A DNA stretch of 64,000 nucleotides from positions 1-64,000 of the forward strand of contig PFXI01000079.1 of assembly GCA_002791575.1 (NCBI GenBank), in the 5' to 3' direction. This DNA comes from Zetaproteobacteria bacterium CG_4_9_14_3_um_filter_54_145. Lineage in GTDB: Bacteria; Pseudomonadota; Zetaproteobacteria; Mariprofundales; Mariprofundaceae. The notes under the pieces were generated by a model, which saw nothing but the letters and a program-made list of their open reading frames with translations, made no database searches and had not been told where the DNA came from. Every line of letters starts with the position of its first letter. Position 1 is the stretch's first letter. This document shows positions 6,970 through 16,618 of the stretch, one piece after another. A program made the translations under genes and the position numbers.

Positions 6970-9810
6970 ATGGATGAAGAACTACTTGCCGAATTTCTAA
7001 CCGAGAGTAACGAGAACCTTGCCTCGATTGAAGAGCAGCTATTGGATCTTGAAGCAGACCCCGGTAATGCCGACACCGTGGATTCCATATTCCGTGTGAT
7101 CCATACGGTCAAAGGCAGCTGCGGCTTTCTTGGTCTCAAAGGGTTGGAGAAGGTGGCGCATGCAGGTGAAAACCTGCTTGGTAAAGTTCGCTCAACAAAG
7201 TTCAAGGCTGACGGTGATATTATATCACTGCTGCTGGAGAGCACCGATATGATCAAGGAGCTCATTGCCGGGATTGAAGAGAGTGGAAGCGAGCCTGTCA
7301 TTGATTCGGCTGATCTATGCATCAGGTTGGCTGCAGCTGAGCGTTTGATTGAAGGTGGCGGTGCTTCAGTGGCCAGTGAGATCACTGACGTGGTGTCTAT
7401 GGACTGGCTTGAAGGCATTGAAGAGCAAGATATAGAGATTCTGCAGCAGGCAGGCCTTTGTACACAGGCTTTGGTGCTGGCGGCCGGGTTTGAAAAACTG
7501 CGGGCTATTGAGGGGATTAAGCCGGCAGTGGCGCTGAAGGTGCTGGGGATTGCCAAGGCAAGCTCAATGGCATCAACTAAAGCAGTACCGATAGAACAGC
7601 CGCTGCCCGCCGAGGTTCAGACGCAGGCGGTAGTGGTTGCGGATGCAGTTGAAGAGCAGAAAGAGCCAGAGCAGAAAGAGTCATTGCCCGTGGTTGCAGC
7701 GGTGAATACCCAGGTTCAGCCCACGCGCAAGCCCAAGGCTGAAGGTAGTATCAGGGTTGATGTCGCTCTGCTTGATGAACTGATGAATCAGGTTGGTGAG
7801 CTGGTACTCTCCCGTAACAGGCTACTGCGTCTGGTTGAGCAGAGCACTGATACCGAATTGGTACGTACCAGCCGTGGTGTCAGTCAGATTACAAGTCGTT
7901 TGCAGGAGAAGCTACTGCATACCCGCATGCAGCCTATTTCAACATTGTGGAGTACTGTCCCTCGTTTGTTGCGGGACATTACCAAGAATCTGGGTAAAAA
8001 AATCCGGGTTGAAATGGAGGGGCAGGAGACCGAGCTGGATAGAACTATTCTGGCTGCCCTGAAAGATCCGATGACACATATTATCCGCAACTCTTGTGAT
8101 CATGGTATTGAGTCACCAGAGGTTCGTCGGGCCAAAGGTAAGCCGGAAGAGGGGAAAATATCCCTCGAGGCGCGCCAGGAGAGTGGCTTTATTGTCATCG
8201 ATATTAATGATAATGGTGGCGGCATAGACCCGAAAAAAATTCGCGACAAAGCACTGAAGATGGGCGTGATCACAGCTGAGCAGGCGACTACGATGAGTGA
8301 CAAGGCTGCACTGCAGCTGATCTTTCACGCCGGTCTCTCTACAGTGGAGAAGATCAGCAACCTCTCCGGCCGTGGTGTCGGAATGGATGTGGTTCGCTCC
8401 GAGATTGAGGGTGTTGGCGGCACTGTAGAAATCGACAGTGAACTAGGTGCGGGAACCACGTTACACATTCGCATACCACTTACACTTGCCATTATCCCGG
8501 CCATGATTGTTGCCAGCTCAGGCCAGCATTTTGCTATTCCGCAGATGGTCGTGCAGGAGCTGATCTCTATCAGTCGTAATAATGGCGACTGGGAAGATAT
8601 TGCCGGCAAACCATTTTACCGCCTGCGCGGTCGACTGTTGCCGATTATTGGTCTCAGTGAGGTGCTGAAGCAGGAAGCAAGCCAGAAAGAGATGAGTTCT
8701 TTTGTTGTCATTAATATAGCTGATCGTCAGTTCGGTATCGGTGTGGATCATATTCTGGGCGCGGAAGAGATCGTAGTTAAGCCATTGGGGTGCCATTTTA
8801 ATAACCTCGATGTGTATGGCGGCTGTAGCATCCTTGGCGATGGCATGGTTGTGCCTATCCTGGATTGCATGGGGATTACCAAGGATCTTCGCCAGGGACA
8901 GGAAGTTGCATCGGTTGTTGCTGAGCATGAAGCAGATCGGCTTTCTATTGCAGAGGAGAGCCAGTATATCCTTGTGTTTGCAGTGGGTGAGCAGTGGTAC
9001 GCTATTCCCATGGCTCTGGTTGAGCGTATTGAGGAGATTGATACGCAGGCGATTGAAAAATCGGGTCGCAGAGAGGTTGTTCAGTATCGGGGTGACGTTG
9101 TTCAGGTGGTGCGTCTCTCCGAGGTGCTGGAGATCGTGGCGGCCGAGAAGGGTGATAGTGAACCCTGTCTGATCATTGCTGATCAGGGGCGAAGGCTTTG
9201 CATACAGGTCGACAGAATCATCGATATCGTCAAGCAGAAACTGGAGATCCATCTGGAGAGCAGTGAGCCATATTTCCTGGGGACGGCAGTGATAGAAGAT
9301 CGCTCAACTGAAGTGATTGATATTTTCGAGGTGATTAAAAAGTCTGCTCCGAACTGGTTTGCCAAGAAGGGTGGCGATCGTCGTTCGCGCGTACAGAGGA
9401 TCGTTTATGTAGAAGATGCTCTCTTTTTCAGAAATCTGGTGCTGCCTGTGCTTGAAGGGCTTGGTTGTGAAATCCTTATGGCCAGAGATGGTATAGAAGC
9501 GCAGGAGATTCTTAAGCATCAGCAACCGGATCTGATTTTAACCGATATAGAAATGCCGCGTCTGGATGGATTTGCACTTGCAACATGGATCCGTGAACAG
9601 CCGAACCTGGAGAAAACACCGATCATTTCTCTGTCATCGCTGGACCCGTCCGAATTCGCTGGTCAGGCGCATCTGTTTAATGCCTGTGTGAAGAAGTTCG
9701 ACCGGGAGATACTGATCGAGCACCTTACACAGCTCCTGGGTAGGAAGAGGCCAGAGAAGCAAAATAGCTTGACCAGTGCCAGTGTGATAGATGGTCAACT
9801 GGTAGATTAG
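6970..9810 (+). CDS. cheA: Chemotaxis histidine kinase CheA, hybrid with tandem CheW-like domains and C-terminal receiver
   Basis: Start MDEELLAEFLTES at 6970; Hpt (IFRVIHTVKGSCGFLG), HATPase (IIRNSCDHGIESPEVR, GRGVGMDVV), two CheW-like regions, REC (RIVYVEDALFF...LILTDIEMPRLDG). Confidence 0.93.
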   Translation: MDEELLAEFLTESNENLASIEEQLLDLEADPGNADTVDSIFRVIHTVKGSCGFLGLKGLEKVAHAGENLLGKVRSTKFKADGDIISLLLESTDMIKELIAGIEESGSEPVIDSADLCIRLAAAERLIEGGGASVASEITDVVSMDWLEGIEEQDIEILQQAGLCTQALVLAAGFEKLRAIEGIKPAVALKVLGIAKASSMASTKAVPIEQPLPAEVQTQAVVVADAVEEQKEPEQKESLPVVAAVNTQVQPTRKPKAEGSIRVDVALLDELMNQVGELVLSRNRLLRLVEQSTDTELVRTSRGVSQITSRLQEKLLHTRMQPISTLWSTVPRLLRDITKNLGKKIRVEMEGQETELDRTILAALKDPMTHIIRNSCDHGIESPEVRRAKGKPEEGKISLEARQESGFIVIDINDNGGGIDPKKIRDKALKMGVITAEQATTMSDKAALQLIFHAGLSTVEKISNLSGRGVGMDVVRSEIEGVGGTVEIDSELGAGTTLHIRIPLTLAIIPAMIVASSGQHFAIPQMVVQELISISRNNGDWEDIAGKPFYRLRGRLLPIIGLSEVLKQEASQKEMSSFVVINIADRQFGIGVDHILGAEEIVVKPLGCHFNNLDVYGGCSILGDGMVVPILDCMGITKDLRQGQEVASVVAEHEADRLSIAEESQYILVFAVGEQWYAIPMALVERIEEIDTQAIEKSGRREVVQYRGDVVQVVRLSEVLEIVAAEKGDSEPCLIIADQGRRLCIQVDRIIDIVKQKLEIHLESSEPYFLGTAVIEDRSTEVIDIFEVIKKSAPNWFAKKGGDRRSRVQRIVYVEDALFFRNLVLPVLEGLGCEILMARDGIEAQEILKHQQPDLILTDIEMPRLDGFALATWIREQPNLEKTPIISLSSLDPSEFAGQAHLFNACVKKFDREILIEHLTQLLGRKRPEKQNSLTSASVIDGQLVD

Positions 9811-9820
9811 GGGGCGTAAT

Positions 9821-10270
9821 ATGAATGGTGAACCGATAACGCAATCACGTTTGCTGACATGTATAGTGGCCGGGCAGTGGCTTGCACTGCCTGTGGATCA
9901 GCTGTCGGAAGTAGTGGTGCCACAGGTGCGTACCAAGGTTCCGCTATCGACAGCTTCGGTAAACGGCCTGATTAATCTGCGTGGCAAGATCCTTACTGAA
10001 CTGGATATGCTAAGGATTCTGGATCTGCCAGCCAGGGAAGATGAAAGCCGGTATCGTACCATCATTGTTGAGAGTGATGAGGGTGAAAACTTCGGGCTGA
10101 CAGTGGATAGTGTAGGCGAGGTGATAGATATACAGGCCGGTGCTTATGAGCCAACTCCGGATACGCTGGATGCAAGGTGGAAAAGCGTGTGTCACGGTGT
10201 TCTTAAGCAGGACAAACGTATACTGGTTATGCTGGATGTTGAGAAAGTTATAGCGATGAGTATGCCGTGA
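9821..10270 (+). CDS. cheW: Chemotaxis coupling protein CheW
   Basis: CheW fold signature VAGQWLALPVDQLSEVV...GLINLRGKILTELDM. Confidence 0.9.
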   Translation: MNGEPITQSRLLTCIVAGQWLALPVDQLSEVVVPQVRTKVPLSTASVNGLINLRGKILTELDMLRILDLPAREDESRYRTIIVESDEGENFGLTVDSVGEVIDIQAGAYEPTPDTLDARWKSVCHGVLKQDKRILVMLDVEKVIAMSMP

Positions 10271-10683
10271 CTGGTTTGAATGCGGCTATGGAGGCGTGTA
10301 TGTTGGGCGAAGTACTTGTTATTGATGATGCAAAGGTCGTGCGTACCTCTCTGGGGCGAATCATGCGCAGGTGTGGTTACGCTCTGCTCGAGGCAGAAAA
10401 TGGTGAGCTTGGTTTGCAGCTGTTGGCCTTGCATCCGGAGGTGCGGGTAGTTTTTCTGGATATCAATATGCCAGTAATGGATGGCATGACCTTTCTTGAG
10501 CAAATTAAATCCCGCTTTGCCGACAGAGAGTTGCCGCCTGTGATTATTGTTTCGACAGAAACTGAAATGAAATCCATCCTCAAGGCGCTGGCACTGGGTG
10601 CCAGTGAATATGTCATGAAACCATTTGATGAGAGTATTATCAAAAGCAAGCTTGATATCGTAGGGATTGGATACAATACATGA
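10267..10683 (+). CDS. CheY-like response regulator; true start may be downstream (10291 or 10300)
   Basis: VLVIDDAKVVR...VVFLDINMPVMDG...VMKPFDE receiver domain. Confidence 0.88.
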   Translation: MTGLNAAMEACMLGEVLVIDDAKVVRTSLGRIMRRCGYALLEAENGELGLQLLALHPEVRVVFLDINMPVMDGMTFLEQIKSRFADRELPPVIIVSTETEMKSILKALALGASEYVMKPFDESIIKSKLDIVGIGYNT

Positions 10684-11741
10684 TCAGAGTGCTGGTCGTC
10701 GATGATTCCGGTGTCTATCGCATGCTTCTGAGCAAGGCTTTGAAAGAGTACCAGGATATCGAAGTTGTCGGGGCCGCTGTAGACGGGCAGGAGGCTGTGG
10801 AGTTGATTCCCAAGCTTAAGCCCGACGTAATCACGCTGGACATGAATATGCCGCGTATGAACGGTATGGAGACGCTGGCTGTGCTGGCAGTGAAGTATCC
10901 GGATATACAGGTGATCGTTGTAGCCGCTGAAACAAGAAACGATGCCGAGCGAGTTGTGCTGGTGTTAGAGGCAGGGGCCTTTGATATGGTGCTTAAGCCG
11001 AAAGCAACTGATGCGACGCCGATGCAGACTTTGCGGGAAGGCTTATACCCGAAACTGAAAGCCGCAGCGGAACGAAAGAGTGGCCTGAAACAGCAAAGAA
11101 CAGTGCCGCCGCGACCGGCAACGGTTGCAACGCCCGGCAGGGTGAGGGGAGTGTTTACCCCGGATATTGTAGCTATCGGCTCGAGTACCGGTGGGCCCGC
11201 CGCACTACGCGAGGTGATTGCGGCACTTCCTGCCAATTTCCCAGTACCGGTCATTGTGGTCCAGCATATGCCCAAGCTGTTTATTGAATCACTTGCCAGC
11301 AGGCTGGATCGGGATTGTCCTGTTCGTTGCCTTGTTGCACAGGAGCAGATGAAGCTGGAAGCCGGACATGTCTATTTTAACCCCGGTGAGATTCATATGG
11401 ATGTGGTCAGGGCAGCTGGCGGCGGGCTAACTGTTCGCTTTAATGATGGAGCGCCAGAGCACCACTGTAAACCTGCAGTTGATGTGGCACTTCGATCCCT
11501 GCACCGCCTGGCGCCGACAATACGTACGCTGGTTGTGATACTAACCGGTATGGGAGCCGATGGTGCTGCCGGCGCCAAGATGCTCTCTGATGTTCATGCA
11601 CGAGTCATTGCGCAGGATCAACAGAGCAGTGTGGTTTGGGGAATGCCCGGCCAGACCGTGAAGCTGGGGGCGGCAGATGAGGTGTTGCCACTTGCAGAGA
11701 TTGGTCCTGCCATTGCCTGCATTGGCAGAGGTATGGCCTGA
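10680..11741 (+). CDS. cheB: Chemotaxis protein-glutamate methylesterase CheB
   Basis: REC plus CheB methylesterase (GSSTGGPAALREV, VVQHMP, LTGMGADGAAG). Confidence 0.95.
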   Translation: MIRVLVVDDSGVYRMLLSKALKEYQDIEVVGAAVDGQEAVELIPKLKPDVITLDMNMPRMNGMETLAVLAVKYPDIQVIVVAAETRNDAERVVLVLEAGAFDMVLKPKATDATPMQTLREGLYPKLKAAAERKSGLKQQRTVPPRPATVATPGRVRGVFTPDIVAIGSSTGGPAALREVIAALPANFPVPVIVVQHMPKLFIESLASRLDRDCPVRCLVAQEQMKLEAGHVYFNPGEIHMDVVRAAGGGLTVRFNDGAPEHHCKPAVDVALRSLHRLAPTIRTLVVILTGMGADGAAGAKMLSDVHARVIAQDQQSSVVWGMPGQTVKLGAADEVLPLAEIGPAIACIGRGMA

Positions 11742-12583
11742 TGCCTGTCACTAGCGCCCATTTCATCTACCTTTCGGATTTTTTGAGGAAAGAGAGCGGC
11801 ATTTCATTGAATGAAAGCAAACTCTATCTGATTCGTACACGATTGCTGCCGTTGGTAAAAGACCACGGCTTTGAAAGCCTGAATACCTTGATTGATGCAA
11901 TCAAGAGAAACGAACGGGGAGAGCTGGCGCGGTTGGTTATTGATAAAATGACGACCAATGAAACCCTGTTCTTTCGTGATGCATATCCGTTTGAGGTACT
12001 GAAAAAACACCTGTTTCCAAAGCTGCTGCAGCAAAAACAGTCGTTCGCGAAAATAAAGATCTGGTCTGCTGCGTCGTCTACCGGGCAGGAAGCTACCTCA
12101 ATTGCGATTAGCGCCATGAACCAGATTCCGAACGCTGCGAACCGGGTTAAAATTATTGGCACAGACCTTTCTCCTGAGGCAATTCGATATGCCAAGGCCG
12201 CAACGTATAAGCAGATGGAAGTGCAGCGTGGGTTGCCGATTCAGGATCTGGTTAAATACTTTAAGCAGGTTGATGAACATGCATGGCAGGTCAATGATGC
12301 GTTAAGATCAATGATTCATTTTCAGGAGGCAAACCTGATTGCGCCAACACTGATTGGAACCCTGCGGCACTATTCGCCATTTGATATTGTTTTTTGCCGC
12401 AATGTGCTGATCTATTTTGATGTTGAACAGCGCAAAGAGGTGATTGACCAGATTGCCCAGTTGACAGATATAGGTGGTTATCTATTTACCGGTGCGGGCG
12501 AAATGGTTGAAGGAAAAAAATCAAAATGGGAAACGGTTCGTCTTGAAAACAGGCCAGTCTGGCGACTGGTCTCACGTAATTGA
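11741..12583 (+). CDS. cheR: Chemotaxis protein methyltransferase CheR
   Basis: [42 protein letters not shown]. Confidence 0.95.
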   Translation: MPVTSAHFIYLSDFLRKESGISLNESKLYLIRTRLLPLVKDHGFESLNTLIDAIKRNERGELARLVIDKMTTNETLFFRDAYPFEVLKKHLFPKLLQQKQSFAKIKIWSAASSTGQEATSIAISAMNQIPNAANRVKIIGTDLSPEAIRYAKAATYKQMEVQRGLPIQDLVKYFKQVDEHAWQVNDALRSMIHFQEANLIAPTLIGTLRHYSPFDIVFCRNVLIYFDVEQRKEVIDQIAQLTDIGGYLFTGAGEMVEGKKSKWETVRLENRPVWRLVSRN

Positions 12584-12599
12584 TACAGAGGAGTGGGTT

Positions 12600-13907
12600 A
12601 TGAGTAGTGATGGGATGATCAGCAGTACGCTGGAGAAGTTTGCCTCAGGAGACTTTACTGCACGGGTGGGCGGTAAGGATGCTATGGCAGTGACAGTCGA
12701 CCGATTGGGTGCATCGCTGGAGAAGATGGTTGAGGACCTGATGGAGAGCCAGGCCAGAAACTGCATGAATATCTTTGAGGTGGTTGCGACGATGAGCCGC
12801 ATGTCCGATGGCGTGGGCAATATGAATGATCGTATGCTCTCGATGGCGGCGGCTACCGAAGAGCTGGCGGCGACCAACGAGCAGATTGCCTGTAGTTCGG
12901 ATGAGGCGGTTGCACTGGCCTCACAGGCTGTTGAGGCAGCAAATATGGGCTCTTCATCGGTTGAAAGTGCGCTGGGAGTGCTCAGTGAGATGGCCACTCG
13001 GGCCCGCGCGGCGATGGGTGATGTGGAGACGTTGGTACAATTTTCAGGTGATATTGGCGCCATTGTTGCATCCATCCAGCGTATTGCCGGCCAGACCAAT
13101 ATGCTGGCCCTGAATGCAACCATTGAGGCTGCCCGGGCGGGTGATGCAGGCAAAGGCTTTGCCGTGGTGGCTGGTGAAGTGAAGGCGCTTTCCCAGCAGA
13201 CAGCCAAGGCCGCCAGTGAAATCAGCCAGAAAATTGCGCAGTTGCAGGGCGAAATCGACAGCGTAGTGACGCTATTCAGTGAAAATGTAGAGCGCGCGGA
13301 GCGCGGCGGTGCGGCGGCTGAAGATGCGGGACGTAGCATGATGGATGTGATTACAGCCTTCAGTACCGTTTCCGAGCAGGTAAGTCATATCAAAATGGCG
13401 GCCTCTGATCAGGGCGAAGCATCACGTGAGATAGCCAGACGAACGCATGAGGTCTCAGAACTGGTCACGCATGAGAACGATGAAATTAGTCATACCTCAG
13501 ACCAGATGCGTGAACTCGAAGGCGGCATCCGGGGTCAACTCGAAAGCCTGGCGAAAAACAGGGTTGGCAAAGGTGTACTTAGCCTCGCAAAAACCGACCA
13601 CATGCTGTGGAAGAAACGGCTGGTGGATATGATGCTGGGAAATGAGCATATATCGTCGTCAGATGTAACCGATCACCGCAATTGCAGACTGGGTAAATGG
13701 TACTATGCTGAAGGCGGAAGCAGCTATGGTCAGGAGTCGGCATTTGCCGCGCTGGAGAAACCACATGCCGAGGTACACAGGTTAGCACGGGAAGTGGTGG
13801 ATCGTTTCAATAAGGGTGATAAACGTGGCGCAAGTGAGGCGCTGGACAAGATCAATGCCCCATCCAGTGAAGTGGTTCAGCTACTCGGTCGATTGCAGGC
13901 CAAGTAG
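12600..13907 (+). CDS. Soluble methyl-accepting chemotaxis protein with C-terminal CZB zinc-binding domain
   Basis: No TM; MCP core ([34 protein letters not shown]); CZB pattern DHMLWKKRL...[12 protein letters not shown]...PHAEVHRLA. Confidence 0.9.
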   Translation: MSSDGMISSTLEKFASGDFTARVGGKDAMAVTVDRLGASLEKMVEDLMESQARNCMNIFEVVATMSRMSDGVGNMNDRMLSMAAATEELAATNEQIACSSDEAVALASQAVEAANMGSSSVESALGVLSEMATRARAAMGDVETLVQFSGDIGAIVASIQRIAGQTNMLALNATIEAARAGDAGKGFAVVAGEVKALSQQTAKAASEISQKIAQLQGEIDSVVTLFSENVERAERGGAAAEDAGRSMMDVITAFSTVSEQVSHIKMAASDQGEASREIARRTHEVSELVTHENDEISHTSDQMRELEGGIRGQLESLAKNRVGKGVLSLAKTDHMLWKKRLVDMMLGNEHISSSDVTDHRNCRLGKWYYAEGGSSYGQESAFAALEKPHAEVHRLAREVVDRFNKGDKRGASEALDKINAPSSEVVQLLGRLQAK

Positions 13908-14020
13908 CCGGTTGGCTTCGCGCTGCGGAATGGTGCGCGGGTGGTCGATGATGTTGCGGAGCTTAACGGTGCTGATGTGTATAGCCGCGTAATCTGGCCA
14001 AATCGGTGAGCGTCGAGTAG

Positions 14021-15108
14021 CTATTGCCGCTTCAGTTTGACCGTAATCTTCAGCGGCTCCGGGCTGGTGGTGGTGATGGTGAGCGATTCGTAGCGGACGA
14101 CCTTGTATGACTCGCGTGCGATAACGAAGCTGTAGCTCTTGCCGTTTAGCAGGCTCGGATGAAGCGCCACCATACCGGATGCATCCGAGATGCCGTGAGA
14201 GGCTACGAACCGTTTGTCGAAGCCGGCGCTTATCCACTGCGCCGTACTGATTCCCGGCTGCAGAACTGAAAATGCAGCACCCGCCACCGGTGTGCCGGTA
14301 GCCTGATCGTAAACCATCGCATAGACGATATGTGTTGATGCCGCTGTCTGCGAGGGGGAATGTTGCTGGCTGCTTTTGTTCTGCGCAGGTGTATTTTTGA
14401 TGCTCGCCGCCGGCTTCTCTATGCCATGGTCGAAATATTCCGCGACCTTTTTCAGCACTTTGCCACAAGTGCCGCTACGATACAGCTTGTGAATATCCTC
14501 AAAGCGAATGCGAATGCCGGCCCAGCTCTCCAGTTGCCCCGTTTCCGGAATAAACGTCTTTTCTGCCGATTGCAGGTTGGCTTGCAGATTACGGTAAATA
14601 TTCAAGGTCTCTTCTGCTGTGCGAACGCCGCCCATTGCCTGCTGCTCTGTGAGCTTCCATAGCCGGAGTATTCCTGTGACCCTGTCCAGATAATCGGTAT
14701 TGCGCTCTGACCGCGGATTGCTGTTGGGCAGCTTAACATTGTGAACCCATTCGATCTGGTGTGTAGCTTCATGATACAGTGATTGCATCTCACTCCTGCC
14801 AAGCGGGTGTAGTTTTGGATCGGCGGGCATGTCGAAGCTGATATGTAACTCGCTGGGGGGCGCTATACCACCAGTGCTCGAAAGTCTGCAGGTGGGCGAT
14901 GGCTTTTTTGCTAATGGCCTTGCTGTCGGATATAGGTCTCCACAGCATCAGCAACATCACCTACCTTGCTGCGGCCTTTGTTCGGTGCCGTGAGCCAGCC
15001 TTTGTGCAAATAGACCAGATCTTGTGGCTCAAGATAGCTGGCTGTGCTGCGATCACCTTCATAGCGTTTGACCCCCTGCATCGAAGTGTTTCGGCCCGAT
15101 TCGTCCAT
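14021..15108 (-). pseudogene. Frameshifted metallopeptidase-like protein (HEATH motif) with C-terminal carboxypeptidase-regulatory-like domain
   Basis: ORFs 14911-15231(-) and 14021-14830(-) join through readable peptide DSKAISKKAIAHLQTFEHWWYSAP | PSELHISFDMPADPKL in different frames; HEATH at 14759-14773; one shift at a 6-G run 14855-14860. Confidence 0.55.
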
Positions 15109-15421
15109 TATAGTCTGTTTTCTCTCTTTTTTAGGGCGTACAGGAGCAGCGGTTCGTCCGGGCTGCCTGAACTCATGCAGAGGAGTCGTCCGGTGAGTCG
15201 TCAGGGTGCGCATGCAGATGACAGGAGTCATGCATGATTAGGCCGTTTGCAGAAGCTGGTGCGTGTGGCTACCTGTGCGAATATGACAGGATGATGTGCT
15301 CCGGATGTGGTTTGGAGGATGTGAAGTGGTACAATACGGCAAAATGGCTGGTCAGAGCGCTGGGTTCTTTCGCGCGATGGACTTCAGACAGGTCATTACG
15401 GTTTGATCGAGGTTTGACTCA

Positions 15422-16618
15422 ATGATTCTGATCATCAATAGCGGCAGTTCTTCTATCAAGATGGCTTTGATTGATATGCCATCAGAGAAGCTCTTTGCCG
15501 AGGGGATGGCGGAGCGACTGGGCGAGCCGGGAGCGGCACTGGGCTGGCATGTCGCAGGCGAAACGCACCACGTTGATCTGCAGGCTGCCGAGCATCTTAC
15601 GGCCATGGAGCAGATGCTGGCAGCTCTTTTTTGTCGCATGGATAAAGAGCGTATTGTCGCAGTCGGGCACAGGGTCGTCCACGGTGGTGAGCGCTTTATT
15701 GCACCGACCCTGCTGGATGATTCGGTCATTGCAGGTATTGAAGCACTGTCGCATCTAGCACCACTGCATAATCCGGCCAATCTGCTTGGTATTCGCGCGG
15801 CAATAGGGGACTTGCCGAGCATTCCGCATGTTGCTGTATTCGATACCGCCTTTCATCATGCCATGCCACTGCACGCCAGTCTGTATGCCGTGCCCTACCA
15901 CTGGTATAGCGAATACGGCGTGCGCCGCTATGGCTTCCACGGAACCAGTCATCACTATGTTGGTCTTGAAGCCGCGGCCGTTCTGGGACGCGCATTTACT
16001 GATCTGCGGCTACTGACTGCGCATCTCGGCAACGGTTGCAGCGCGACAGCCATTGCCGGTGGCATAAGTGTGGATACTTCCATGGGCATGACGCCGCTGG
16101 AGGGGCTGGTGATGGGCACGCGCAGCGGTGATGTGGATCCGGGCCTGCATGACTTTATTGCCAGAGAGAGCGGTCAATCGCTGGCAGAGATTACCAGTGT
16201 ACTGAATCGACAATCGGGGCTGCTGGGGCTCTCCGGCCGCAGCAATGATATGCGGGAGCTGCTTGCTGCCGCCGATGAGGGTGATGAACGGGCTGCTCTG
16301 GCCGTTGATATGTTCTGCTATCGCTTGGCGAAATCACTGGCCGGCCTTGCCGTCGCACTGGGCCATATTGATGCCATCGTGTTTACCGGCGGAATCGGTG
16401 AGCATGCGGCTGTGATCCGGGCGAAAACGGTTGCGCAACTGGCCATGCTGGGCGCGGATCTGGATAGCACGCGCAATAACAACCACGGACGGGATTCGCA
16501 GGGCTATATCAGCAGCAGCGACGGGGCCTTGCCGGTTCTGGTGATTGCAACGAACGAGGAAAAGATGATTGCACGTTATGTGTCTGATATTACCAGCAGA
16601 GAGGAGAAGAACCGATGA
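15422..16618 (+). CDS. ackA: Acetate kinase
   Basis: ILIINSGSSSIKMAL, RRYGFHGTSHHYV, VFTGGIGEHA. Confidence 0.96.
   Translation: MILIINSGSSSIKMALIDMPSEKLFAEGMAERLGEPGAALGWHVAGETHHVDLQAAEHLTAMEQMLAALFCRMDKERIVAVGHRVVHGGERFIAPTLLDDSVIAGIEALSHLAPLHNPANLLGIRAAIGDLPSIPHVAVFDTAFHHAMPLHASLYAVPYHWYSEYGVRRYGFHGTSHHYVGLEAAAVLGRAFTDLRLLTAHLGNGCSATAIAGGISVDTSMGMTPLEGLVMGTRSGDVDPGLHDFIARESGQSLAEITSVLNRQSGLLGLSGRSNDMRELLAAADEGDERAALAVDMFCYRLAKSLAGLAVALGHIDAIVFTGGIGEHAAVIRAKTVAQLAMLGADLDSTRNNNHGRDSQGYISSSDGALPVLVIATNEEKMIARYVSDITSREEKNR

Noticed and set aside
8518-9252. 244-aa minus-strand ORF inside cheA
   Set aside because: Antisense to a well-supported CheA; His/Asn-rich composition without recognisable motifs; shadow ORF.
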